From: Micromonospora pallida | GTDB lineage: Bacteria > Actinomycetota > Actinomycetes > Mycobacteriales > Micromonosporaceae | Length of the DNA: 64,000 bases | Reading direction: 5' to 3' | Assembly: GCF_900090325.1 (NCBI RefSeq) | Contig: NZ_FMHW01000002.1 | Location: 4,527,001 to 4,591,000, forward strand | Shown: positions 43,215-51,836 of the stretch, in pieces | How the letters are laid out: each line of letters begins with the position of its first letter | How positions within the stretch are numbered: the first letter of the stretch is position 1 | Program-made: the position numbers and the translations under genes | The notes under the pieces: model-generated | What the model was told of the DNA's origin: nothing | The model's database searches: none | Seen by the model: only the letters and a program-made list of their open reading frames with translations

Positions 43215-44843
43215 TTACTTGGCCGGCTTGACCTGGGCCAGCGAGTACGCGGTGACCATGCCGAGCAGGTCCGACGGCGACGGGGCGAAGCCGGTGAACT
43301 TGTCGGCGTTGTAGGCGAACTGGAAGTTCTCCACGTACAGCGGGGTCAGGTACGCCTGCTCGTGCACGACCTTGTCGATGTTCTTGATCTTGGTCTTGAA
43401 CGCCTCGGGGTCGGTGGTGCCGGCCGCGTCGTTGATCAGCTTGTCCAGCTCGGGCGACTCGAGCAGGTTGTAGTTGATGCCACCCGGGTTGCTGGACAGG
43501 TAGGTGCTGCGGAGCTGGTCCATCGGGTTGTCGAACACACCCCACTGCGAGGCGTCGATGTCGTACTCACCGCTCTTGGTGCGGGAGAGGAACGTGTTCC
43601 GCTCGACGCACTCGTTCTCCAGCTTGATGCCGGCCTTGGCGGCGCTCTCCCGGAAGAGCTGCACCACCCGGGTGATGTTCGCGTTGGACTGGTCGCAGGC
43701 CACGCCGAAGGCCAGCTCGTCGAAGAAGCCGTCGCCGTTGCCGTCCTTGTAGCCGGCCGCGGTCAGCTTCGCCTTCGCGCCCGCCGGGTCGAACGGGTAC
43801 GGCTGGATCTCGGTGTTGTCGTAGTCGGCGAAGATCGGCGAGATCGGGCCGACCATCTCCTGGGCGTCGCCCTGGAGTACCGCCGAGATGATCGACTTGG
43901 TGTCCACCGACATCGACAGCGCCTGCCGGACCGCCTGGTCGGCCAGCTGCTTGTTCTTCATGTTGTAGGTCAGGTGGGCGAAGCCGAGCGCGCCGACCTT
44001 CTCCATCTTGATCTTCGAGTCACCCGCGAAGGTCTTCGCCGCCGACACCGGCACCGGGGTGCCCATCAGGTCGATGTCGCCGTTGCGCAGCGCCAGCATC
44101 ATCGTGTTCACGTCCGGGTAGACCCGGTACTCGACCTGGCTGACGGCGGCCTTGCCGTCGGGGGCAAGCGGGTAGTTCTCGTTGCGCTTCATCACGTAGC
44201 GCTGGCCCTTGGTCATGCTCTCCAGCACGAACGGCCCGGCCCCGACCCAGTTCGAGTCGTTGGCGAACTTGGACAGGTCGCCGGCCTTCTCGAAGACGTG
44301 CTTCGGCACGACCGACATCCAGAAGCCGACGCCCTCGGCGAACGGCGCGTACGGCTGGGACAGGTGGAACTTGACCGTGGTCGCGTCCGGCGCCTCGATC
44401 GACTCGACCCAGGTCAGCTTCGCCGCGACGTTGCCGAGCTTGTACTTCATGATCTGCTCGGCGCTGAACTTGACGTCGTCGGCGACCACCGGCTTGCCGT
44501 CGGTCCACTTGAAGTCGTCGCGGAGGACGAACACCGCGGTCTTGCCGCCGTCCTCGTAGCGGTACTCCTTGGCCAGCTCCGGGGACTTCTTCGCGCTCTC
44601 GTCGATCCGCAGCAGGTGCGGGTACATCGCGTTGAGGATCCAGGAGTCGGTCTTGCTCAGGGACTGGAGCGGGTTGAAGTTGCTGACGTCCGTGGTGGTG
44701 CCGATCCGCAGCACCGAGGCGTCCGACGAGCTGCCGGAGGAGGACGAGTTGCCCTCGTTCAGACTGCACCCGGAGACACCCAGCGTGGCCGCCACGCCGA
44801 GCGCGACAGCGAGCCGCCACCGACCCTTGACTGTCTTTTTCAC
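43215..44843 (-). CDS. ABC transporter substrate-binding lipoprotein (peptide type, SBP family 5)
   Basis: A 542-residue lipoprotein. The signal peptide ends in a lipobox LGVSGC with Cys26, then a Ser-rich linker. The mature part has the family 5 pattern: PHLLRIDESAKKSPELAKEY, TVKFHLSQPYAPF, GAGPFVLESMTKGQRYVMKRNENY, and DQAVRQALSMSVD. GTG at 44843 has GGGAGG seven bases upstream and overlaps the dipeptidase stop by 4 bases. It delivers the operon's peptide-like substrate; specificity cannot be read from sequence. Confidence 0.92.
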   Translation of the reverse strand: MKKTVKGRWRLAVALGVAATLGVSGCSLNEGNSSSSGSSSDASVLRIGTTTDVSNFNPLQSLSKTDSWILNAMYPHLLRIDESAKKSPELAKEYRYEDGGKTAVFVLRDDFKWTDGKPVVADDVKFSAEQIMKYKLGNVAAKLTWVESIEAPDATTVKFHLSQPYAPFAEGVGFWMSVVPKHVFEKAGDLSKFANDSNWVGAGPFVLESMTKGQRYVMKRNENYPLAPDGKAAVSQVEYRVYPDVNTMMLALRNGDIDLMGTPVPVSAAKTFAGDSKIKMEKVGALGFAHLTYNMKNKQLADQAVRQALSMSVDTKSIISAVLQGDAQEMVGPISPIFADYDNTEIQPYPFDPAGAKAKLTAAGYKDGNGDGFFDELAFGVACDQSNANITRVVQLFRESAAKAGIKLENECVERNTFLSRTKSGEYDIDASQWGVFDNPMDQLRSTYLSSNPGGINYNLLESPELDKLINDAAGTTDPEAFKTKIKNIDKVVHEQAYLTPLYVENFQFAYNADKFTGFAPSPSDLLGMVTAYSLAQVKPAK

Positions 44844-46042
44844 CAAACCTCCCGAAGAACCCGGATGATGTTGCCGCCGATGACCTTGGCGATGTCGTCG
44901 TCGGAGTAACCGTGTGTGACGAGCCACCCGACGATGTTGCTGAAGCACTCGGCCGGGTTCTCCATGCCGCTCACGTACTCGACCCGGGGGTGGTCCACGA
45001 CGCCGTGGGCCTTCCCGATCGCCAGGTGCTGGGTGAAGCTGTCGTGCAGCCCGACGTGGTCACCGAAGTTGGTGTCCGGGCCGAACGCCACGTGGTCGAT
45101 GCCGACCAGCTCCACGCAGTACGTGAAGTGGTCCATCACCGACTCGATGGAGTGGTGCGGGTGGTCCGCCGAGAGGGTGGTGTGCGGAGCGGCCTCGATG
45201 CCGATCACGCCACCCCGTTCGGCGCAGGCCCGGATCACCTCGTCCGGCTTCATCCGGGGGGTGTTCCAGACCGTGCGGGCACCGGCGTGGGTGATGAACA
45301 CCGGCACCCGGCTGGCCTCGATCACGTCCAGCGAGGTCTGGTCGCCGGAGTGTGAGATGTCGATGGCGATGCCGAGCTTGTTCATCCGGTCGACCGCGCG
45401 CCGCCCGAAGTGGGTCAGGCCGCCGTCGCGGTCCTCGGAGAGGCCGGAGCCGAGCATGTTCGCCTGGCTGTAGGCGATGCCCATCTGGCGTACGCCGAAG
45501 CCGTAGAGGATGTCGATCCGGTCCAGCTCGTTCTCGATCATCGTGGCCGCTTCCAGGCCCGCCACCAGGGCGATCTGGCCGTTCCGCTTGGCCTCGAAGA
45601 TCTGGTCCAGGGTGGTCGCCACCACCACGTGGTCCTGCTTGGCGACATCGGCGAAGCGCAGACCGATGTCGTAGATGACGTCGTCCCACTTCCAGGCGTG
45701 CTCGCTGGTCACGCAGCCGGTGCCGTTCATGAAGTTGTCGAAGACCGCGGTCATGCCGGAGCGGGCCAGGCCCTCGAAGCCGAACGAGTTGCGGCCGGTG
45801 CGGTTGTAGTCCCGCAACTGCGACACGTCGGCGGGCAGGATCTTCGGGTGTTCGTGCAGCGAGATGGCCATGTGCTCATGGAGGAGCCGGGTGACCCGGG
45901 CACGCTGGTCGTCGTCCAGGCCCAGGTCGTATTCGGGCACCCGACCGACCTGGGGCGGCAGCTCGAAGACCTTGTAGTCGACGTGCGGCGTCAGGTAGTC
46001 GAAGGACCGGTATCCGGCGTAGCGGGGGGCGGGTTCCTGCAC
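44840..46042 (-). CDS. Membrane dipeptidase (peptidase M19 family), copy 2
   Basis: A 400-residue paralogue of the protein at 36054-37256, with the same segments ISLHEHP, GLEAATMIENELDRIDILYGFGVRQMGIAYS, DISHSGDQT, FITHAGART and HVAFGPD. First gene of the operon, so it is made before the transporter; it overlaps the binding-protein start by 4 bases. Differences cluster around residues 150-165 (CCSP versus ATM) and 320-345, near the active-site rim, which suggests a different substrate. Confidence 0.88.
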   Translation of the reverse strand: MQEPAPRYAGYRSFDYLTPHVDYKVFELPPQVGRVPEYDLGLDDDQRARVTRLLHEHMAISLHEHPKILPADVSQLRDYNRTGRNSFGFEGLARSGMTAVFDNFMNGTGCVTSEHAWKWDDVIYDIGLRFADVAKQDHVVVATTLDQIFEAKRNGQIALVAGLEAATMIENELDRIDILYGFGVRQMGIAYSQANMLGSGLSEDRDGGLTHFGRRAVDRMNKLGIAIDISHSGDQTSLDVIEASRVPVFITHAGARTVWNTPRMKPDEVIRACAERGGVIGIEAAPHTTLSADHPHHSIESVMDHFTYCVELVGIDHVAFGPDTNFGDHVGLHDSFTQHLAIGKAHGVVDHPRVEYVSGMENPAECFSNIVGWLVTHGYSDDDIAKVIGGNIIRVLREVW

Positions 46043-46072
46043 TCGTCAACTCACCTCGTCCGATAGAGGTCT

Positions 46073-46099
46073 GAGGCATGAGGTCTGACCTCATGCCTC
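46073..46099. promoter_or_regulatory. 27-bp perfect palindrome, candidate GntR operator
   Basis: GAGGCATGAGGT (46073-46084), CTG, ACCTCATGCCTC (46088-46099). The core AGGTCTGACCT fits the GGT-N3-ACC type of site bound by GntR proteins. It lies 31 bp upstream of the first gene of the peptide operon, whose last gene encodes a HutC-type GntR regulator. Confidence 0.7.
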
Positions 46100-46431
46100 C
46101 CGGACGCTAGCCGAGCAGAGAACCCCTCGGGAATACCTCGTGACCTGACCGTTACCAAAGACGCCAGCATTTCCGCAGGTCAGCGCGAGGTTTACGCCGA
46201 TTCACGACGCGCGGCCCAGCCCGACCAGCCCCGGACACCCGACCACCACCCCACCGAACGGCGGATAACGGGGCTGCGGAGGCCCGCAGAGCCAAGGCAA
46301 AGGTCAGACCATTGCAGGGAGAGGTCCGAACTGTTGCCCACGGGTTACCCAGGCCGCCGATCGGCCGGGCCCGGCCCGTCCGGGGCGACCGGATACCGTG
46401 TCCGGACGCGTCGATGGGAAGGTGGCAGGGC
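46100..46431. other. Divergent promoter region with a second GGTCAGACC site
   Basis: No gene is seen. GGTCAGACC (46302-46310) repeats the core of the palindrome at 46073-46099. The region separates the minus-strand peptide operon from the plus-strand DUF72 gene and should contain both promoters. Confidence 0.5.
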
Positions 46432-47283
46432 ATGCGGCTGCACGTCGGGTGCGCGATGTGGACGCTCAGGTCGTGGCAGGGACGGTTCCTGGCACATCCG
46501 CTGCCGTCCCACGAGCGCCTGCGGCACTACGCCGGCTGGTGCGACGCGGTCGAGGGGAACACCACCTTCTACGCCACCCCGACCCGGGACACCGTCGCCT
46601 CGTGGGCGCAGCAGACCGACCCCGACTTCCGGTTCGTGGTCAAGCTGCCCAAGGTCGTCACCCACGAGCGGCGCCTCACCGACGTCGACGAGGCGCTGCA
46701 CGGATTCCTGGACGCGATCGAGCCGCTCGGCCCCCGGGCCCACGCGCTCTGGATCCAGCTACCCGGATCGTTCACCCCGTCCGACGTACCGACCCTGGCC
46801 CGGTTCCTCCGCCGCCTGCCCACCACCCACCGGTACGCCGTGGAGGTCCGCCACCCCGCCTTCTTCACCGATCAGCGGGCGACGCACCTCCTCGAGGGGG
46901 TACTCAGCGACGCGAACGCCGAGTGGATCCCGTTCGACACCACCGCGTTCTTCCGTACCCCGCCGACCAGCGACGCGGAACGGGACGCCTGGACCAAGAA
47001 GCCGCGCATGCCACTGCGGACGCACGCGCTGACCGACCGGCCGATCGTCCGCTACCTGGGCCGCGACGCCACCGAGCAGACAGTCGAGGGCTGGCAGCAC
47101 TGGATCGACGTCGTCGCCGCCTGGCTGCGCGAGGGCCGCTCCCCCACCGTCTTCGTCCACACCCCGGACAACGCCGACGCGCCCGCGCTCGCCCGCCAGT
47201 TCCACGACGAGGTACGGGCCCGCGTACCCGGTCTGGCTCCCCTCCCCGAACCGATCCCGGTCGAGCCGCTGACCCTCTTCTGA
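46432..47283 (+). CDS. DUF72 (YecE-like) family protein
   Basis: A 283-residue TIM-barrel-like protein: LHVGCAMWTLRSWQGRF at the start, YAGWCDAVEGNTTFYATPTRDTVASWA, FRFVVKLPKVVTHERRL, IQLPGSFTPSDVPTLARFLRRLP, YAVEVRHPAFF and FVHTPDNADAPALARQF. All are the DUF72 hallmarks. The biochemical role of the family is unknown. ATG at 46432 has GGCAGGG upstream. Confidence 0.88.
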   Translation: MRLHVGCAMWTLRSWQGRFLAHPLPSHERLRHYAGWCDAVEGNTTFYATPTRDTVASWAQQTDPDFRFVVKLPKVVTHERRLTDVDEALHGFLDAIEPLGPRAHALWIQLPGSFTPSDVPTLARFLRRLPTTHRYAVEVRHPAFFTDQRATHLLEGVLSDANAEWIPFDTTAFFRTPPTSDAERDAWTKKPRMPLRTHALTDRPIVRYLGRDATEQTVEGWQHWIDVVAAWLREGRSPTVFVHTPDNADAPALARQFHDEVRARVPGLAPLPEPIPVEPLTLF

Positions 47284-47535
47284 CGGGTCCGGCAGGCCCC
47301 TTTCATCGCCCGACGCCCGGCCCCACCTCCGCGAGGGTAGAAGCACCTGACCTGCGATTACAACTGTCAGTTAGCTGTCATTGACGCAGTGTTCCGAGTC
47401 GTGGTGACCTCTGTCACATGAGCGACACGGACGGTCCGCTGGCCTGTCGGTAGTCCCCGCTCACGTCCCGGGCCCGGCCGGCCAACCGATGGACATCACC
47501 AGGACCCTGCACGCCCAGAGCGAAGGAGCACGCAC

Positions 47536-47937
47536 ATGGCAAACCTCACCGACGGCCTGTACCGGATCAGCATCGACGGCCGGTCCTTCCTCCACAGCTA
47601 CGACAACCGGATCGTGCTCGCACCCGAGATGGAGGACGACGCACAACTGTGGGAGATTCGCTCCACCGACGACGGTGAACACGTCATCAGCCTGCCCGGC
47701 ACCGACCAGTACGTGGGCTACGGCAACGAGGATCCGGCACCCATGGAGATCGTCGGCCTCATCCCGCAGCAACGCGGGTGGGCCATCACCCAGGGGCCAC
47801 GGGAGGGCACGGTCACCATCGGCGCCCCCGGGACACCCCTAACCCTCGGGCCGGCCCCGCTGCTCATCTACCCGCCGATGGTCGCTCTTTCCGGACACAA
47901 CCGCCTGGACCAGGGCTGGACCCTGCACTCCGCCTGA
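47536..47937 (+). CDS. Small beta-rich protein, possibly beta-trefoil
   Basis: A 133-residue protein starting MANLTDGLYRISIDGRSFLH. It has three similar beta sections (LYRISIDGRSFLHSYDNRIVLAPE; LWEIRSTDDGEHVISLPGTDQYVGY; WAITQGPREGTVTIGAPG), ending GHNRLDQGWTLHSA. This three-part pattern is like beta-trefoil protease inhibitors of the I66/clitocypin type, but the match is from memory and weak. No signal peptide. GAAGGAG is 11 bases before ATG 47536. Stands alone. Confidence 0.5.
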   Translation: MANLTDGLYRISIDGRSFLHSYDNRIVLAPEMEDDAQLWEIRSTDDGEHVISLPGTDQYVGYGNEDPAPMEIVGLIPQQRGWAITQGPREGTVTIGAPGTPLTLGPAPLLIYPPMVALSGHNRLDQGWTLHSA

Positions 47938-48115
47938 GCCCGGCCTCGTACCGGGCGGTTGGACTCGTGGGCCGGGGCGGCTTCCCCACCGCACCCGGCC
48001 CACGGCTGTCCCCCGCCGCCCGGTGGATCAGCTTCCCGCCGGACGCGTTGCCTTTGCGGTGGTTTCGGGGGTATGCCGGCACGCCGGCCAGCCAGATGAC
48101 ACCTACTAGACGGCG

Positions 48116-48136
48116 CATAGTACTGGCCGTATTATG
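48116..48136. promoter_or_regulatory. Imperfect palindrome and -10 box before the PadR gene
   Basis: CATAGTAC (48116-48123) and GTATTATG (48129-48136) form an inverted repeat with one mismatch. TATTAT at 48130-48135 could be the -10 of a near-leaderless PadR transcript, so the repeat may be an autoregulatory site. Confidence 0.4.
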
Positions 48137-48142
48137 TGCCGC

Positions 48143-48544
48143 ATGGTAGCGACAGCAGGAGGGTCGGACGACTCGACCGAGCGGCAGGCCCAGCTAATGC
48201 GCGGCTGCCTGGACATGTGCCTGCTTGCGCTGCTCGCCGCCGAGCCGGCGCACGGCTACGAGCTCGTCCACCGACTCGACACCGCCGGATTCGGGACGGT
48301 GAGCTACGGCACCGTCTACCCCATGATCACCCGACTGCACCGCTTGGGGCTCGTTGCCAACGCGCTCCAGCCCAGTCCCAGCGGCCCGCCCCGCAAGGTC
48401 TATCGACTCACCGACGCCGGCCACGATCGGCTACGCGCATGGCGCGAGCAGTGGGTCCAGTTCGCGAGCGTCGTGAACCACACCCTCGCCGTCCGTCCAC
48501 CGACTCCAGGAGACGACCATGAGCACGTCGACGTCGCCCGTTGA
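48143..48544 (+). CDS. PadR family transcriptional regulator
   Basis: A 133-residue winged-helix regulator: MRGCLDMCLLALLAAEPAHGYELVHRLDTAGF, then GTVYPMITRLHRLGLV and KVYRLTDAGHDRLRAWREQW. ATG at 48143 is preferred because an upstream ATG at 48134 lies inside the presumed operator. It overlaps the next membrane-protein gene by 26 bases. PadR/HAAS gene pairs are common in actinobacteria, the regulator controlling its partner. Confidence 0.88.
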   Translation: MVATAGGSDDSTERQAQLMRGCLDMCLLALLAAEPAHGYELVHRLDTAGFGTVSYGTVYPMITRLHRLGLVANALQPSPSGPPRKVYRLTDAGHDRLRAWREQWVQFASVVNHTLAVRPPTPGDDHEHVDVAR

Positions 48545-49178
48545 CAACCTCCTCGCCGCCGCAGACCGAGAGTGGCACGCTCTCGGCATCCACCGCCGCG
48601 ACCGGGCGACTCTCGCCGCCGACCTGCGCAGCGAACTCGATGCGGCAGCCGCCGACGGGCTCGATCCCACAGAACTGCTCGGCACCAACCCCACCCAGTT
48701 GGCCCGGAGAATCGCCGAGGAAGCCGGCGTGGAGCGGACCCCACCGCGGTACGGCCCGGTACTCGGCGCTGCGAGTGCGGGCGCGGTGCTCTCCCTCGTC
48801 GTGGGATACGTCCTGGTCATCGGCCTGCACCAGGCATTCGTGGCGGCATTCGACCTGCCACGAGACGTGCGCGTACCGGTGTGGCTCGCCGCTGGCGTCT
48901 TCTACGGCGGCGTCGCGGCGGTTGTCATCACCGGCGCCGTCCTCGCCGTACGCGTCGCCCTACGCGACGCGCCCCGCATCCGACACACTGCGGCGCGGAT
49001 GACACTGCTGCTGCCGCTCGCTCTCGCAGCCGGGATCGCCGCTGCGGCCGCATTCGGCTGGTCGCTCAACTTCCCACTAACCCCACTGGCGATCGGGACC
49101 GAGGCGACGATCGTCCTCGCCGCCTTCCTTGCAGCAACGGCACTGGCCCGTCGCTGGTCCGTGACGGCGGCGGGGTAG
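48519..49178 (+). CDS. HAAS-type membrane protein paired with PadR
   Basis: A 219-residue protein. The N-terminal 70 residues form a helical HAAS-like signalling domain (RDRATLAADLRSELDAAAADGLDPTELL). Four membrane helices follow (about 83-105, 118-140, 158-178, 190-210). AGGAG lies 7 bases before ATG 48519. It overlaps padR by 26 bases, so the two are coupled. Function unknown; probably a signal-receiving membrane protein. Confidence 0.75.
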   Translation: MSTSTSPVDNLLAAADREWHALGIHRRDRATLAADLRSELDAAAADGLDPTELLGTNPTQLARRIAEEAGVERTPPRYGPVLGAASAGAVLSLVVGYVLVIGLHQAFVAAFDLPRDVRVPVWLAAGVFYGGVAAVVITGAVLAVRVALRDAPRIRHTAARMTLLLPLALAAGIAAAAAFGWSLNFPLTPLAIGTEATIVLAAFLAATALARRWSVTAAG

Positions 49179-49255
49179 GCCAGCCGCCGCGAGGTCATGG
49201 TCTGAGGGAATCCCTACGCTTGCCCTTGACGACTTCGACGCGAGCCCCGGACAGA

Positions 49256-49894
49256 TCAGATGCCCTCATGGTCCGGTGGGTCGGCGGGCTTTCCGTCGGC
49301 CCACAGTGATTCGAAGTGCTCGACGTAGCGGTCGAACGCTCCTCCGTCCTGCCCCCGCCGCAGATGCAGCGTCACGGAGTCCTGCCCGAGACCGGCACCG
49401 ATGTGCGTGGCGACGATGGCTTCGTCGTCAAACACCCACACGGACATAGCGATGTGTCGGTCAGAGAGGCGGACCGGAACGGCCGCGTCGACCTTGTCGA
49501 TCTCGGCGCGCGTCATCGTAATGCGCGTCGCCAGCGTGAGCGGAGTCGCTTCGACCCGTTCGCGCTCGGCGGTGACCGGGCTGTCCGGATCGCCGAGCAG
49601 GAATCGCAGGTCAGCGCCCGCGTTGGCCTTGGCGGCGAGTGTGGCGGCAGCGCCGGGCACCTCCAGCCACAGGAAGTAGCTGGTGTACCCACCGAACCAC
49701 AGCCGGGAGTTGGCACCCTCGATCGCCTCGCGGAAGACCGATCGCGGGAGATCGGCGCGGCGCGGATAGATACCGACCAGTTCGCGGTCGGTGCCGGTCT
49801 TCACAGCGCGTCGTACCAACTCAGGCCACAGCACCCCCACATCTTCACCCAACACTTCGGCTGCCCGGGCGATGACCACCGCTGCCGTGCGCAC
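49256..49894 (-). pseudogene. XRE-family protein C-terminal part, N-terminal HTH lost
   Basis: A 212-residue frame that resembles the C-terminal two thirds of a widespread actinomycete XRE regulator with a phospholipase-D-like effector domain: VVIARAAEVLGEDVGVLWPE is the end of the helix-turn-helix domain, then DRELVGIYPRRADLPRSVFREAIEGANSRLWFGGYTSYF and LRFLLGDPDSP. A TGA lies five codons upstream of the GTG in frame, and no HTH is encoded in the 90 bases before. It is probably a truncated remnant; if expressed it cannot bind DNA. Confidence 0.65.
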
Positions 49895-49982
49895 ATATCG
49901 ACGTCCTCACCTTCAGCGTAGAAGTCGCCGGTCAGGCCCTCAATCACACCATCCCTGGCCCCTCGTCACAGAGCCGCCGCGG

Positions 49983-50537
49983 TCACGCCACTTCAGTCTT
50001 GAGACGGCCGTTGAGGTAGGGCCGGGACGGGCGCTGGAAGCATGCGCCAGAGACGCGGGACTCGACGGTGCGTACGTGTCGGAAGCGTTGCCGACGGTAG
50101 TAATCGTGCAGTCGGAGGTTGGTGGTCCAGGCATCCAGTCTCAGCCAGGTCAACCCGGCCTCGTAAGCTCGACCACCAGCCCAGTCGAGAAGCTCGCCGC
50201 CAAGGTTCTCACCTGCATGGCCCAGCGGAATCATCATCTTCGCCGCGTACAAGGCGTCTGCCGGGTCATCCTCCGGGTACCACAGCGCCTCAGGAAGCCG
50301 GTCCGGCTTCCACAGGCTGTCGACGTCCATGTACGCCGTCAGGGTGATGGTGGCGATCGGTTCGCTGCTGTCCCACACCATCCACGTCTGTCCTGCCGAG
50401 ACTGTCGACGCAACGGCGGATCGGGGCAGGGGAATCGACCACTGCTCCTCTCCCCTGGCGGCGAGCCACGCCACGCGCTCGCGCCGCCAACTCATGATGA
50501 TGTCCACATCCCCCAGCCGTGCTGGCGTGATGATCAT
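49983..50537 (-). CDS. GNAT family N-acetyltransferase
   Basis: A 184-residue acetyltransferase: ARLGDVDIIMSWRRERVAWL, ATITLTAYMDVDSLWKPD, AKMMIPLGHAGENLGGELLDWAGGRAYEAGLTWLRLDAWTTN (acetyl-CoA loop region and helix 3), LHDYYRRQRFRHVRTVESR. It starts in a 4-base overlap with the stop of the GntR gene, so the two form an operon. Such GntR/GNAT pairs are frequent in Micromonospora and Streptomyces, role unknown. Confidence 0.8.
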   Translation of the reverse strand: MIITPARLGDVDIIMSWRRERVAWLAARGEEQWSIPLPRSAVASTVSAGQTWMVWDSSEPIATITLTAYMDVDSLWKPDRLPEALWYPEDDPADALYAAKMMIPLGHAGENLGGELLDWAGGRAYEAGLTWLRLDAWTTNLRLHDYYRRQRFRHVRTVESRVSGACFQRPSRPYLNGRLKTEVA

Positions 50538-51325
50538 CTGGCCGCTTCCTCCGGGCGGAACCTGGCAATGATGCGGACGTCGCCGTGAGTGGCGACGATC
50601 TGGTTACGGTCGCCGGCGAACACGTTAAACGACACCCGTACCGGGCGCTGCTCTGTGTAGCCGGTGCGGATGTGCAGCAAGATCGGCGTGCCGGGCTGTA
50701 ACCCGAGGAGATTCGCCTCCTCGGGTGTCGGCATTCGGGAGACGTACTCGTCGTAGTAGGCCGTCTGCTCGTAGCCCCGTTCGGCCAGGAGCCTGGTGGT
50801 CCCCTGCGGAACATCCTTCGACGACAGCAACTCACGGACCATCTCCGCCAGGTCCATCGGGTAGTAGGTGTCCTGCAAGGAGGACGCCTGACCGTTGACG
50901 TACCGGACACACCGCCGCAGCACCGCGTCCGAGTCCGGCTCGACGTGGAGGCGTTCGGCGAGGTCGGGCGAGAGCGACTGGATCATCAGGAAGAAGTCCT
51001 GCGATGCTTCATAACCCTGGGCCTCCACCTCCGACCGCCACGCGTCTGTCTCGGCCATTGGCTGAGCGGGCATCTCGGCGCGGTGAGCGTGGAAGGTCAG
51101 GCTCGCCGTCTTCCGGACGATCATGCCGCCGGCACGTCCAGGCACCCTCTGCACCAAGCCCTCATGCACCAGCAGCGCCGTCGCGTCCCGAACCGTGTTA
51201 CGAGAGACGCCGTACCGCTCTTGGAGCTGAGGCTCGGTCGGCAGCCGATCCCCCTCGCGCAGTGCCCCTGACACGATCTGGCCTCGAAGCTCACTCGCGA
51301 TCTGGCGGTACTTCGGCTGACTCAC
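50534..51325 (-). CDS. GntR family (HutC type) transcriptional regulator
   Basis: A 263-residue regulator with a GntR winged helix (REGDRLPTEPQLQERYGVSRNTVRDATALLVHEGLVQRV, about 23-62) and a UTRA domain (CVRYVNGQASSLQDTYYPMDLAEM, ERGYEQTAYYDEYVSRMPTPEEANLLGLQPG). GTG at 51325. It overlaps the GNAT gene that follows by 4 bases and probably represses its own operon through the TTGGTACCAA site upstream. Confidence 0.88.
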   Translation of the reverse strand: MSQPKYRQIASELRGQIVSGALREGDRLPTEPQLQERYGVSRNTVRDATALLVHEGLVQRVPGRAGGMIVRKTASLTFHAHRAEMPAQPMAETDAWRSEVEAQGYEASQDFFLMIQSLSPDLAERLHVEPDSDAVLRRCVRYVNGQASSLQDTYYPMDLAEMVRELLSSKDVPQGTTRLLAERGYEQTAYYDEYVSRMPTPEEANLLGLQPGTPILLHIRTGYTEQRPVRVSFNVFAGDRNQIVATHGDVRIIARFRPEEAAR

Positions 51326-51400
51326 GTCGCCGTCCTTCCTGATGTCGTCCCAACCAATCTATCGGTGAGGTCTTGACTACGCCGCACCCGACTGAAATGG

Positions 51401-51410
51401 TTGGTACCAA
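51401..51410. promoter_or_regulatory. Palindromic TTGGTACCAA site upstream of the GntR gene
   Basis: A perfect 10-bp palindrome, 76 bp upstream of the GntR start, within an AT-richer stretch (AATGGTTGGTACCAATCC). GGT-ACC symmetry is usual for GntR operators. No other clear site is visible. Confidence 0.45.
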
Positions 51411-51562
51411 TCCAATGTTACTGACAGCAAGCTCCTGATCACGTCGCGCGCGGGCGGACGCGGGCAGCATCGACAGGGCAGGGGCCGCCCTGGTCTCGAG
51501 GGGGCGAAACGCCGGGAGGGCGGGGTGCGACAGCGCCTGCGGCTCCCGGCCTCGCCAAGAAG

Positions 51563-51715
51563 GTGGGTGCGTTCGTGGTATTCGGAATCTCGTTGATCTT
51601 GCTGGGCGGGTCGGCGTTGAGCTTTCTGCTGGGGCTCGGCGTGCAGATCCAGTCGGCGTGGTGTTCGCGCTGTGGACAGTCCACCGGAGGACTGCACCGG
51701 GCGGCGCGGCGGTGA
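51563..51715 (+). CDS. Small one-helix membrane protein with zinc ribbon
   Basis: A 50-residue frame from GTG 51563 to TGA 51713-51715. A membrane helix (VVFGISLILLGGSALSFLLG) is followed by CSRCGQSTGGLH, a CxxC knuckle. The same start VGAFVV, one helix and W-C-x-RCG-ST-LH ending occur in the next small frame at 51837-51995, so the two are tandem copies. The start is uncertain; AAGAAGG is just upstream. GC bias supports coding. Confidence 0.5.
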   Translation: MGAFVVFGISLILLGGSALSFLLGLGVQIQSAWCSRCGQSTGGLHRAARR

Positions 51716-51836
51716 CCAGGTCGGCCGGAAAGCAGGACGTCAGCGGCCCATCCCGCGCAGCAAGCCCGCTCGACCGCGTACGTCTTCGTCGGTCCTCGCT
51801 CTGCCACCCGTACCCAAGTGGGTGGCCCGTCGGAAG

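Noticed and set aside
42435..44909. 824-codon plus-strand open frame over dppB and the binding-protein gene
   Set aside because: Mirror frame; the true genes have signal peptide, lipobox and permease signatures.
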